Assembly: GCF_035917275.1 (NCBI RefSeq) | Contig: NZ_CP108508.1 | Span: 5,146,001 to 5,210,000, forward strand | Direction: 5' to 3' | DNA length: 64,000 nucleotides | Origin: Streptomyces sp. NBC_01237 | GTDB lineage: Bacteria; Actinomycetota; Actinomycetes; Streptomycetales; Streptomycetaceae | Part shown: piece by piece, positions 10,049-18,133 of the stretch | Position numbering within the stretch: the first letter of the stretch is position 1 | Layout: every line of letters begins with the position of its first letter | Position numbers and translations under genes: made by a program | Notes under the pieces: generated by a model | Databases searched by the model: none | Seen by the model: only the letters and a program-made list of their open reading frames with translations | Told to the model about the DNA's origin: nothing

Positions 10049-11622
10049 CGGGTGTTGCCTTCCGGGTGCGGGGAGTTGGCTCGTACCGCCTTGCTGAAGG
10101 TGCTGAAGCGGGCTGCCTGGACCTTCGGATCGGTGGTACGGGGCCGGGGGCTTTCGGCTTCGCCGGGGGCGGCAGTGCCGGTACGGGACTCGGCGGCGGC
10201 CAGCGTGCGGCCGCGGCGGCGCTTGGGAAGGCCGCTCTCGCCGAACTGGGGAACGGCGCCGGTCGATTCGGACTCCGGACCCTGGGGCCCGGTGTCCTGG
10301 TCGGGGTCCTGCGCGCCGGGGGCCGGGTCCGGCGCGGGCCGGGCGGCGGGGAGGGACGCGGGGGAGGCGTCCGGGTACGTGGCCCCCGCGTGCGCGGGCT
10401 CCGGCTCGGCGGGCCCGGGGGGTCCGGTCACCGGCGCGGGCGCGGCGGCGGGCGCGAGCGGGGCGGGTGCCGGGGCGGGCGCGGCTGCCGTGGGCGACGG
10501 GGTGCGGGAGATGAGGTCCTGAGGCAGCATCATCAGCGCGCCGGTGCCGCCGCGTGCGGAAGGCCGGAAAGAGACGGTGAGTCCGTGTTTACGGGCCAGC
10601 CGGCCGACGACGGCGAGGCCGAGCCGGGTGCCGGAGAGGCCGGTGAGGTCCTGGTTCTCGGCGGACACCGCACGCTCGGCGCGGCGCAGCTGCACATCGC
10701 TCATGACCAGGCCGCTGTCCTCGACGGTGATGACGATGCCCGCCGGGACCTCCTCGACGTACACATGCACTTCGGCGGTGGGCGGCGAGAAGTTGGCGGC
10801 GTTGTCGAGCAGCTCCGCCAGGGCGTGCATGACGCCCTCGGCCGCGTGCCCGGCGATGGCGACGTCGCTCGTCGAGTGCAGGCGCACCCGCTGGTAGCTG
10901 CCGATCCGGCCCATCGCGCCACGCAGGATCGACTCCATGACGATGGGCTTCGCCCAGCGGCGGCCGGAACGCGCACCGGTCAGCACGGCGATGGAGTCGG
11001 CGAGCCGGCCCGCCTGGGCGGTGCGGTGGTCCAGGTGCAGCAGATCCCCGAGTACGTCCTCCGAGGTGTGCCGGTGCTCCATGTCCCGCAGGTCGGCCAG
11101 CATGCTGGTGGCCAGGGCCTGCATGCGGCCGGCGGCGTTGGCGCAGGCGGCGACGGCGGCGGACCGTTCGGTCTCGGCGCGGGTGGCGCGTGCGGTGAGC
11201 TGCTGGGACTCCGCGGTCAGCCGGGCCCGTTCCGCGGCGGTCGCGGTGGTGATCCGGGCCATCTCGGCCCGCGCCTCGGCCGTGACCCGGGCGGTCTCGG
11301 CGGAGGCGGCCGCCTTGATCCGGGCGGTCTCGGCGGTGAAGCGCTGGGCGTCGGCGGCCGAGGCGGAGACCAGACGCGAGGTCTCGGCGGTGAACCGCTG
11401 GGCCTCGGCGGCCCGCTGGGCACGGAGCGCGCGGGCGGTGCCCAGGGAGCGGACGATGACGGCCAGGGCGACGCTCAGGAGCACGGAGGCGGCGCCCGCC
11501 CCCCAGGCCAGCGGGGTCCTCACCGAATCGGGGGCGACGGCGACGGCCCACAGGGTCAGTGAGCCGGTGACGATTGCCGAGATCAGCAAGGCGAGTGCGG
11601 TCGGCCGGAATGAGGGGCGCAA
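10045..11622 (-). CDS. cvnA: Conservon membrane-bound histidine-kinase-like sensor CvnA
   Basis: 525 residues from TTG 11622 with AAGGAC upstream. Two N-terminal membrane segments (about residues 8-28 and 38-58) are followed by a long Ala/Arg/Glu-rich coiled coil (about 70-175) built of repeats such as RFTAETSR and RVTAEARAE. The HATPase domain has an N-box ELLDNAANFSPP and a G-box region TVEDSGLVMSD. There is no obvious DHp phospho-acceptor histidine box of the usual type, as known for CvnA. The C-terminal 140 residues are Pro/Ala-rich and probably unstructured. It is the first gene of the operon. Confidence 0.93.
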   Translation of the reverse strand: MRPSFRPTALALLISAIVTGSLTLWAVAVAPDSVRTPLAWGAGAASVLLSVALAVIVRSLGTARALRAQRAAEAQRFTAETSRLVSASAADAQRFTAETARIKAAASAETARVTAEARAEMARITTATAAERARLTAESQQLTARATRAETERSAAVAACANAAGRMQALATSMLADLRDMEHRHTSEDVLGDLLHLDHRTAQAGRLADSIAVLTGARSGRRWAKPIVMESILRGAMGRIGSYQRVRLHSTSDVAIAGHAAEGVMHALAELLDNAANFSPPTAEVHVYVEEVPAGIVITVEDSGLVMSDVQLRRAERAVSAENQDLTGLSGTRLGLAVVGRLARKHGLTVSFRPSARGGTGALMMLPQDLISRTPSPTAAAPAPAPAPLAPAAAPAPVTGPPGPAEPEPAHAGATYPDASPASLPAARPAPDPAPGAQDPDQDTGPQGPESESTGAVPQFGESGLPKRRRGRTLAAAESRTGTAAPGEAESPRPRTTDPKVQAARFSTFSKAVRANSPHPEGNTR

Positions 11623-11848
11623 TCGGAGTCCTTGGGAGCGGACGGTGCGGGACAGGTCAGATCGGGACAGTTCATCACGAGTATGGATGATCGTGACAAC
11701 TGGAGCTGATAATTCCTGCTCAAGTCTTGGTCACTATAAGAGAATTGACGATTGGTTTGGGAAGTTCTTGTGGGCTTTTATATTCCGAATGCACCTTTGC
11801 GCCCGGTCCTGTCCCAAGAGTTCACCCCGTCGAAGGCATCCTGAGGGC
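11623..11848. promoter_or_regulatory. Divergent promoter region of conservon and YdiJ-like gene
   Basis: A 226-bp gap whose middle (about 11660-11790) is clearly more A/T-rich than the rest of the window. It must hold the promoters of both cvnA (minus) and the dehydrogenase (plus). I see no convincing single -35/-10 pair or operator and therefore give no finer site. Confidence 0.5.
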
Positions 11849-14800
11849 ATGGCCGAACAGCGCGAGGGGATTTCCGGACAGACGGGCGACCTGAGGCACG
11901 ACCTCGGTGCCGCCGTGCGCGGAGAGGTCGATTTCGGCGCCTCCGCGCGTGCGCTCATGACGATGGACGCCTCCAACTACCGCCGTGTGCCGCTCGGCGT
12001 CGTCGCCCCGCGCGACGCCGACGACATCGCCGCCGCACTCGCCGTCTGCCGTGAACACGGGGTTCCGGTCGTGCCGCGCGGCGGCGGGACCTCCATCGCC
12101 GGGCAGGCCACCGGCACCGGCATCGTCCTGGACCTCGCCCGCCACCTGCGGTCGATCGTGGAACTGGACGCCGCCTCCCGTACCGCCGTCGTCCAGCCGG
12201 GCGTGGTCCTGGACGATCTGCGGGCCGCCGCGGCACCGCACGGGCTGACCTTCGGCCCGGACCCGTCCACGCACAGCCGCTGCACGCTCGGCGGCATGAT
12301 CGGCAACAACTCCTGCGGCGCGCACTCGGTGGCCTGGGGCACCACCGCGGACAACGTGCACGCGCTGACGGTCGTCCGCCACGGCGGCGAGAGACTGCGG
12401 CTGGACCGGAACGCGGGCCGGGGCGTGGGCGGCAGCGACCGGGGGCGGCACATCGGCCAGGACCGGCTCCCCGGCCAGGACCGGCTCCCTGGCCAGGACC
12501 GGCACGACGGCCAGGACCGGCACGACGGCCAGGACCGGCACACCGGCCAGGACCGGCTCCCCGCCGACACCCCGCCGGGCCTGCGCGCACTCGTCGACGC
12601 CAACCTCGCCCTGCTCCGCACCGGCTACCCCGACCTCCCGCGCCGCATCTCCGGCTACGCGCTCGACGCCCTGCTCCCCGAACACCCGGGCGGCCCGGAC
12701 CCGGCCCGCGCCTTCTGCGGCAGCGAGGGCACCCTGGCCGTCGTCGCGGAGGCGACCGTCCGCCTGGTCGAGGTCCCGCGCTCCCGTGCGCTCGCCGTCC
12801 TCGGGTACGCCGACGAGTCCGAGGCCGCCGAAGCCGCCGCCGGTCTCCTGCCGTACGGTCCGCTCACCGTCGAGGGCATGGCCGCCGACCTCGTGCGCGA
12901 ACCGGCCGGACTGCCGCGCGGCGGGGCCTGGCTGTTCGTCGAGACGGGCGGGGCGACCCCGGCCGAGGCCCGCGCCCGCGCCGAACGCGTCCTGCGGGCG
13001 GCCGGCGCGCTCGACGGCTCGGTCGTCACCGACCCGGCCGCACAGCGCGCCCTGTGGCGCATCCGCGAGGACGCCGCCGGCACGGCGACCCGGATGCCCG
13101 ACGGCAGCGAGGCATGGCCGGGCTGGGAGGACTGCGCGGTTCCGCCCGCCCGGCTCGGCCCGTACCTCCGTGACTTCCGCGCCCTGCTCACCGACCACGG
13201 GCTGCGCGGCACGCCCTACGGCCACTTCGGCGACGGCTGCATCCACGTCCGGATCGACTTCGACCTGCTGAGCACCGAAGGCGTGGCCCGCTTCCGCCGG
13301 TTCTCCGAGGAGCAGGCGGATCTCGTCGTCGCGCACGGCGGCTCCCTCAGCGGGGAGCACGGCGACGGCCAGGCGCGCGCCGAACTGCTGCCCCGGATGT
13401 ACGGGGACGAACTCGTCGGTGTCTTCCACCGCTTCAAGGACCTGTGGGACCCGGACGGCGGCCTGAACCCCGGCATGCTCGCCCGCCCGGACCGCCTCGA
13501 CGCCAACCTCCGCTTCGCCGTGCTGCCGAAACGCCCCGTGGACGTCGTCTTCGGCTACCCGCAGGACGGCGGCGACTTCCCGGCGGCCGTCCGCCGCTGC
13601 GTGGGCGTCGCGAAATGCCGTACGGCCGCGGCCGGAGCGGGCACGGACGTGATGTGCCCGTCCTTCCGGGCCACCGGGCAGGAGGCCCACTCGACGCGGG
13701 GCCGGGCCCGGCTGCTGCACGAGATGCTGGCGGGCGAGGTGATCACGGACGGCTGGCGGTCGACGGAGGTACGCGACGCGCTCGACCTCTGCCTGTCCTG
13801 CAAGGGCTGCCGCAGCGACTGTCCGGTGGGGGTGGACATGGCCACGTACAAGGCGGAGTTCCTGCACCACCACTACCGGGGGCGGCTGCGCCCCGCGTCC
13901 CACTACGCGATGGGCCGGCTGCCGAGGTGGCTGCGGCTCGCCGCCCCCTTCGCCCGCCCGCTGAACGCCCTGGCCCGGATGCGCCCGCTCGCCGCGCTCG
14001 CCCGACGGCTGGCGGGCATCGCACCGGAACGGACGATTCCGGTCCTGGCGACGGAGACGTTCGCACGGTGGATGCGGGCGCGGGCGGGCAGGGGGACCCG
14101 GATCTTCCCGGCCGACCGGGTGGTGGCCCTCTGGCCGGACACCTTCACCGACCACCTCTCCCCGGAGGTGGGGCGGGCGGCGGTACGCGTCCTGGAGGCG
14201 ACCGGCCGCAGGGCATACCTCCCGGCCCGGGGCGTGTGCTGCGGCCTCACCTACGTATCGACCGGGCAGCTCGACGCGGCCCGCCGGGTGATGCGCCGCA
14301 CCCTGGACCGGGTGGACCTCTTCCCCGGTCAACCGCTCGTCGTCCTGGAACCGAGCTGCGCCGCCACCCTCCGCACCGACCTCCCCGAACTGTTCCCCGA
14401 CGACCCGCGGGCCGCCGAACTCGCCGCGTCCGTACGCACCTTGGCCCAGTACCTCCAGGAGTACGCCCCCGACTGGACCCCGCCCCGCACCGAGCGCCCC
14501 GTCGTGGGCCAGACGCACTGCCACCAGCACGCGGTACTGGGCGACGACGCCGAGCGGCGGCTCCGGGAGCGGATGGGGCTCACCGGCGAACTGAGCGGCG
14601 GCTGCTGCGGGCTCGCCGGGAACTTCGGCTTCGAGAAGGGGCACTGGGAGGTGTCGGTGGCCTGCGCGGAGGAACAACTCCTGCCGTCCGTACGGGCGGC
14701 GGAGCCCGGTACGGAGATCCTGGCGGACGGATTCTCCTGCCGGACCCAGCTGGAACAACTGGCCGGACGCCGGGCCAGACATCTCGCGGAAGTGCTGGCG

Positions 14801-14854
14801 GAGGGGCTGGACATGGCACAGAACGACCCCGCGGCGGGGACGGGGGCCCCGTGA
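11849..14854 (+). CDS. FAD-linked oxidase / Fe-S dehydrogenase, YdiJ-like (D-2-hydroxyacid dehydrogenase)
   Basis: 1001 residues from ATG 11849; the open frame further upstream is antisense to cvnA. An N-terminal FAD-binding type 4 domain (about 40-200; VPRGGGTSIAGQATG, GGMIGNNSCGAHS) and an FAD-oxidase C domain (about 290-550; GHFGDGCIHVRIDF, LSGEHGDGQAR) are followed by a ferredoxin-like cluster (CLSCKGCRSDCPVG) and two CCG domains (CCGLTYV, CCGLAGNFGF). E. coli YdiJ, a D-2-hydroxyglutarate dehydrogenase, has the same size and order, so oxidation of a D-2-hydroxyacid with electrons passed to Fe-S centres is likely. An unusual hexapeptide repeat lies between the FAD subdomains. Its stop overlaps the next start. 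Confidence 0.92.
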   Translation: MAEQREGISGQTGDLRHDLGAAVRGEVDFGASARALMTMDASNYRRVPLGVVAPRDADDIAAALAVCREHGVPVVPRGGGTSIAGQATGTGIVLDLARHLRSIVELDAASRTAVVQPGVVLDDLRAAAAPHGLTFGPDPSTHSRCTLGGMIGNNSCGAHSVAWGTTADNVHALTVVRHGGERLRLDRNAGRGVGGSDRGRHIGQDRLPGQDRLPGQDRHDGQDRHDGQDRHTGQDRLPADTPPGLRALVDANLALLRTGYPDLPRRISGYALDALLPEHPGGPDPARAFCGSEGTLAVVAEATVRLVEVPRSRALAVLGYADESEAAEAAAGLLPYGPLTVEGMAADLVREPAGLPRGGAWLFVETGGATPAEARARAERVLRAAGALDGSVVTDPAAQRALWRIREDAAGTATRMPDGSEAWPGWEDCAVPPARLGPYLRDFRALLTDHGLRGTPYGHFGDGCIHVRIDFDLLSTEGVARFRRFSEEQADLVVAHGGSLSGEHGDGQARAELLPRMYGDELVGVFHRFKDLWDPDGGLNPGMLARPDRLDANLRFAVLPKRPVDVVFGYPQDGGDFPAAVRRCVGVAKCRTAAAGAGTDVMCPSFRATGQEAHSTRGRARLLHEMLAGEVITDGWRSTEVRDALDLCLSCKGCRSDCPVGVDMATYKAEFLHHHYRGRLRPASHYAMGRLPRWLRLAAPFARPLNALARMRPLAALARRLAGIAPERTIPVLATETFARWMRARAGRGTRIFPADRVVALWPDTFTDHLSPEVGRAAVRVLEATGRRAYLPARGVCCGLTYVSTGQLDAARRVMRRTLDRVDLFPGQPLVVLEPSCAATLRTDLPELFPDDPRAAELAASVRTLAQYLQEYAPDWTPPRTERPVVGQTHCHQHAVLGDDAERRLRERMGLTGELSGGCCGLAGNFGFEKGHWEVSVACAEEQLLPSVRAAEPGTEILADGFSCRTQLEQLAGRRARHLAEVLAEGLDMAQNDPAAGTGAP
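12455..12562 (+). repeat. Six 18-bp tandem repeats inside the YdiJ-like gene
   Basis: Six in-frame 18-bp units encode GQDRLP, GQDRLP, GQDRHD, GQDRHD, GQDRHT and GQDRLP. They sit at about residues 203-238, between the FAD-binding and the FAD-oxidase C domains, in a Gly/Arg/Asp-rich linker. The units are nearly identical at DNA level, so copy number may vary between strains. They probably form a flexible surface loop. Confidence 0.9.
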
Positions 14855-15435
14855 CCGGGGCCGGACAGGACGAGCACCGGATCTCGGACGGCCTGTCGAT
14901 CATGCACGCGCTTGAGCGCACGCTCGGCCACCGGTACTCCGAGAGGACTCCGCAGTGGGCGGACCTCGGCTTCCCCGTGATCGACCGGGGCGCGTACGCG
15001 ATCTTCCCGCTCGCCGTGGCCCGTGTGCGGGAGGACGGCGATTCCGGAACGGCCGAGCGCCTGTCGGAGATGACGCACAGCCTGCGGCGCAACTGCGTCC
15101 ACTTCTTCGGGGGCGACGATTTCCATGCGGAGATGGCGCTCGATGCCGAGGACGGGTACGGCCGGAAGCTCGCTGACGCCGGAGCCGTCGTCACCGGACC
15201 GCCCTGGGAGTGCGTGTGGTGCATCCAGCGCTTCGCCGTGGTGCTGGCGCACTCCGTCGATCGGCACCGTGCGTGGGAAACCCTGGCCCTCCACATCGTC
15301 CCGGTCGACTGGGTCCGGTACCGCCCGCTCAACTCGGGGACGAAACGCGAAGCCTCCCGGCAGCGGCGGATCATCAGGGAACGGGACGCCGCCGATGTGG
15401 TCTGGTCGTGGCCGCTTCCGGTTCCGGACGAATGA
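14851..15435 (+). CDS. Hypothetical protein coupled to YdiJ-like gene
   Basis: 194 residues from GTG 14851, which overlaps the upstream stop as GTGA; an ATG at 14902 is an alternative. No family recognised. Visible features are HALERTLGHRYSERTPQWADLGFPVIDRGAY near the start, a GGDDFHAEMALDAEDGYG segment, and two cysteines in ECVWCIQRF. Soluble, no signal peptide or membrane segment. The coupling suggests expression together with the dehydrogenase, but nothing shows a shared role. Confidence 0.7.
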   Translation: MTGAGQDEHRISDGLSIMHALERTLGHRYSERTPQWADLGFPVIDRGAYAIFPLAVARVREDGDSGTAERLSEMTHSLRRNCVHFFGGDDFHAEMALDAEDGYGRKLADAGAVVTGPPWECVWCIQRFAVVLAHSVDRHRAWETLALHIVPVDWVRYRPLNSGTKREASRQRRIIRERDAADVVWSWPLPVPDE

Positions 15436-15481
15436 GAAGCCGGTGATGCGGCTCCCGGCCCGTCGTCCGGTGCGCGGGCCC

Positions 15482-16384
15482 TCAGGGCCGGGCGTGGTGG
15501 TCCCCTCCCACGATCTCGCGGGCCAGCGCGGCGAGTTTCGGCAGCGCGGGGTGGCCGGGGGCGTCCCGGCGGGCGAGCAGCACGGGCAGCGGCGGTGCGT
15601 CGTGGAGCGGGCGGTAGGCCACCCCGGCGTGCGGATGCATGCCGGCGGTGGAGGCACCTGACACCCCGCTGCCGCGCCCGGCCGCGATGGCGGTGAGCCA
15701 GTCGTCGGTGTTGGCGACGGTGAGGGTGGAGGCGGGCCGGGCGTGCGGTGGCCACAGGTCGAGGGCGGTGGTACCGGAGACGGTGTTCAGGACGACGGTG
15801 CGGCCCGCACCCGCGAGGTCGGCGAGGGAGAGGGAGACGTACGCCGCGAGGGGTCCGTCGGCGGCCACGGCGGCCACTCGTTCCTCGGTGAACAGCACCT
15901 CGGTGACGAGCCCCGGCGCGTCCACCGGTCCGCGCAGCAGGGCCGCGTCGACCTCGCCCCGGGTGAGCCCGGCGGTGCGGTCGTCGATCCGCAGCAGTTC
16001 GAGCGGGGTGTCCGGGTACCGCTCCTGCCAGGCCCGCAGCAGCGGTGTCGTGTACGGGCCGAAGGCGGACCAGGCGTGCCCCACGCGCAGGGGCCAGTGG
16101 CGCAGCCGTCCGGAGTCGAGCGCCTCGTCGAAGGCGGCGACCGCGGCGGCGGCCTTGTCGCGGAAGGCGACGCCCTCGGGGGTGAGGGCGAGGTGGTGGG
16201 TGGAGCGGTCGACGAGCCGGACGCCGAGGTGTTTCTCCAGGGCGGCGAGAGTACGGGAGACGGCGGGCTGGGTGAGCCGGAGGCGGGCGGCGGCGCGGGT
16301 GACGTTGCCCTCGTCCGCGACGGCGAGGAAGGCCCGCAGGTGCCGGAGCTCCACGGGGCGGCCGGAGGTAGGTTCCATGCTCAT
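15482..16384 (-). CDS. LysR-family transcriptional regulator
   Basis: 300 residues. The winged HTH at residues 5-65 is textbook (LRHLRAFLAVADEGNVTRAAARL, LTQPAVSRTLAALEKHLG), followed by a two-subdomain effector domain (about 95-290). A TATGCT hexamer ends 8 bp before the ATG at 16384, so the message may be leaderless. It is divergent from an EamA exporter and probably controls it, as is common for LysR/exporter pairs. The ligand is unknown; an amino acid or drug-like export substrate would fit. Confidence 0.92.
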   Translation of the reverse strand: MSMEPTSGRPVELRHLRAFLAVADEGNVTRAAARLRLTQPAVSRTLAALEKHLGVRLVDRSTHHLALTPEGVAFRDKAAAAVAAFDEALDSGRLRHWPLRVGHAWSAFGPYTTPLLRAWQERYPDTPLELLRIDDRTAGLTRGEVDAALLRGPVDAPGLVTEVLFTEERVAAVAADGPLAAYVSLSLADLAGAGRTVVLNTVSGTTALDLWPPHARPASTLTVANTDDWLTAIAAGRGSGVSGASTAGMHPHAGVAYRPLHDAPPLPVLLARRDAPGHPALPKLAALAREIVGGDHHARP

Positions 16385-16446
16385 GCGCGGGGAGCATAAC
16401 GGGAGCCCAACAGGCATTTCACGGGACGCGCCGGGGTCCTTACGGT

Positions 16447-16519
16447 GGAGAGACGCAGCAAGGCGGTCGGTCCAGTACCGCCACGTGCCCGGTGCATTCC
16501 CTTGCACCGGACTCTCTCC
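16447..16519 (+). promoter_or_regulatory. Candidate three-stem RNA leader or palindromic operator before EamA gene
   Basis: Three nested or adjacent inverted repeats occur directly upstream of the exporter start: 447-453 with 513-519 (7 bp), 462-467 with 477-482 (6 bp), and 489-496 with 503-510 (8 bp, 6-nt loop), all as 16xxx coordinates. Together they would fold as a three-way junction ending 16 nt before GTG 16536. The inner palindrome contains GTGCA/TGCAC and could instead be the LysR operator. A possible -10 TACGGT at 16441 would place the transcription start inside the first arm, which argues for the operator reading. Confidence 0.45.
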
Positions 16520-16535
16520 CTCCGGAAGGCCACCC

Positions 16536-17495
16536 GTGAACGACCGGCGCACCGCCGCAGAATCCGCCGCAGCGGCCGTCGCCGTACCCGAGGCGGTGTC
16601 GGCGCTCGACGGGACCGGCGGCGGTGCGGCACGCCCGGGTGGCCGACGGGCCGCACTCGCCCCGGTCGCGCTGGTGGTCGCGGGCGGCCTCTCGGTCCAG
16701 TTCGGCTCGGCGGTCGCGGCGCTGCTGATGCCGAAGGCCGGTGCGCTCGGCGTGGTCACCCTGCGCCTGGCCGTCGCCGCGCTGGTCCTGCTGATCATCT
16801 GCCGCCCCAGGCTGCGCGGCCACTCGCGGGCGGACTGGGGCACGGTGCTGGCCTTCGGCGTCGCGATGGCCGGGATGAACACGCTCTTCTACCAGGCGCT
16901 GGACCGCATCCCGCTCGGTATCGCCGTGACGCTGGAGGTGCTGGGCCCGCTCGCCCTCTCCGTCATCGTCTCCCGCCGCCTGATCAACGTCCTGTGGGCG
17001 GGCCTCGCGGTGGGCGGGGTCGTCCTGCTCGGTGGCGGGGGCTTCGACCGCCTGGACCCGGTCGGCGCGGCGTACGCCCTGGGCGCGGGCGCGATGTGGG
17101 CGGCGTACATCATCTTCAGCGCCCGCACCGGCCGCCGCTTCCCGCAGGCGGACGGCCTGGCCCTGGCGATGGTGGTCGCGGCGGTCCTCTCGCTGCCCCT
17201 GGGCATCGTCGAGTCGGGCAGCAAGCTGGTGGTCCCCTCCACGCTGGCGCTCGGCGCGGCGGTGGCGATGCTGAGCTCGGTCCTCCCGTACACCCTGGAA
17301 CTGATGGCCCTGCGACGGCTCCCCGCCCCCACGTTCGCCGTGATGATGAGCCTGGAACCGGCGATCGCGGCGGCGGCGGGCTTCCTGATCCTGGACCAGG
17401 CCCTGTCCACCACCGACGCCCTCGCCATCGCCCTGGTCATCGGCGCGAGCGTGGGCGCGGTACGCAGCCAGGTGGGCGGCGGCAGGAAGGGCTGA
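16536..17495 (+). CDS. EamA/RhtA-like membrane exporter
   Basis: 319 residues from GTG 16536 with GGAAGG upstream. After a 40-residue polar N-terminus, about ten hydrophobic segments follow, with the two EamA halves visible (VVTLRLAVAALVLLIICRPRLRG in the first; PVGAAYALGAGAMWAAYIIFSARTG opening the second). The motif MMSLEPAIAAAAGFLILDQ near the end is typical of RhtA-type threonine/homoserine exporters. The substrate is inferred only by family. It is divergent from a LysR regulator. Confidence 0.9.
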   Translation: MNDRRTAAESAAAAVAVPEAVSALDGTGGGAARPGGRRAALAPVALVVAGGLSVQFGSAVAALLMPKAGALGVVTLRLAVAALVLLIICRPRLRGHSRADWGTVLAFGVAMAGMNTLFYQALDRIPLGIAVTLEVLGPLALSVIVSRRLINVLWAGLAVGGVVLLGGGGFDRLDPVGAAYALGAGAMWAAYIIFSARTGRRFPQADGLALAMVVAAVLSLPLGIVESGSKLVVPSTLALGAAVAMLSSVLPYTLELMALRRLPAPTFAVMMSLEPAIAAAAGFLILDQALSTTDALAIALVIGASVGAVRSQVGGGRKG

Positions 17496-17522
17496 GCCGG
17501 AGCGGGCCCGCGCGGCCGGGGC

Positions 17523-17753
17523 TCAGTTGTCGGCGGGCAGGACGCGGAAGGCGTCCAGTCCCGGGGCCAGCGGCGTCATGGCCCGGAAGTCGCGCTGGTC
17601 CAGTGTGAAGATGCGGTTCGTCCGGTAGCGGTCCGCGAGGACCACCCCCACCGCGTCCGCGAGGTCCAGCCGCAGTCCTTCGGGACTCTGCCGGACCTCC
17701 TGGGCGGCATCGAACGCGGCGTACAGGGCGGATGCATCGGAGACGATGATCAA
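17523..17753 (-). pseudogene. PIN-domain (VapC-like) toxin with internal deletion
   Basis: 76 residues from TTG 17753, against about 130 for an intact PIN toxin. The N-terminal beta strand with the first acidic residue (LIIVSDASALYAAFD) is joined almost directly to the C-terminal half (LDLADAVGVVLADRYRTNRIFTLDQRDF). About 50-65 residues, including the segment that carries the second catalytic acid (Glu), are missing without loss of frame. The remaining aspartates are in place. It should be inactive as a nuclease. A functional minimal protein is possible but unlikely. Confidence 0.75.
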
Positions 17754-17842
17754 CGGCGGGCCGCTCGTTCCTTGATGTGCTCGTACAGCGTGTCGTCCAT
17801 GGCCTCGGCGGTGAGCGGGCGGCCGCTGTTGAACACGGGCAT
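17750..17842 (-). pseudogene. Remnant of the matching antitoxin
   Basis: A 30-residue reading frame from ATG 17842 ends LYEHIKERAARR and its stop overlaps the toxin's TTG start, as in toxin-antitoxin operons. The DNA-binding N-terminal half expected of an antitoxin is missing; upstream the sequence runs into an unrelated fragment on the other strand. I infer the antitoxin identity from position and overlap, not from a recognised fold. Confidence 0.5.
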
Positions 17843-17865
17843 CCCATGGCCCCGCTTCGGACGCT

Positions 17866-18075
17866 CCTAACGAGGAGTTCGCGCGGCTGTGGGCCGAAGA
17901 GGACATCAGGGTCAACGGCCGCGGGCGCAAGGTGCTGCACCACCCCGACGCCGGAGTGATCGCCGTGCACTTCGAAGTCCTCACGCCACTCGAAGATCCT
18001 GACCAGCGACTGGTGATCTACCGCGCCGCGGACGAGGAGAGCCGGGCGGCCCTGGACCGGTTGTGCGCGCGGTGA
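17866..18075 (+). pseudogene. C-terminal fragment of an XRE/MmyB-type regulator
   Basis: Seventy codons read FARLWAEEDIRVNGRGRK, then HHPDAGVIAVHFEVL and DQRLVIYRAADEESRAALD to the stop at 18073. This is the end of the MmyB-like ligand domain that follows an HTH in many Streptomyces regulators. No start codon or HTH is present in frame: the 5' two thirds are gone, and the fragment begins at the antitoxin remnant. Probably debris of one recombination event that also hit the toxin pair. Confidence 0.75.
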
Positions 18076-18090
18076 CGTCGTTCCGGCGTT

Positions 18091-18108
18091 CCGGCGGCAA
18101 CCCGCCGG
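18091..18108. terminator. Short hairpin between MmyB fragment and convergent operon
   Basis: A perfect 7-bp stem (18091-18097 with 18102-18108) with a 4-nt loop lies 26 bp before the stop of the convergent operon on the minus strand. It may act as a bidirectional terminator; there is no T tract. Confidence 0.45.
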
Positions 18109-18133
18109 ACCCGCACCGTCCGTCGACCGGGGG

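Noticed and set aside
10937..11848. N-terminal extension of the dehydrogenase frame by 304 codons
   Set aside because: This part is antisense to cvnA, is Ala/Arg/Ser-rich and precedes the natural start of the FAD domain, so the ATG at 11849 is used.
12455..12562. Possible CRISPR array
   Set aside because: The units are contiguous 18-mers without spacers and in frame within a gene.
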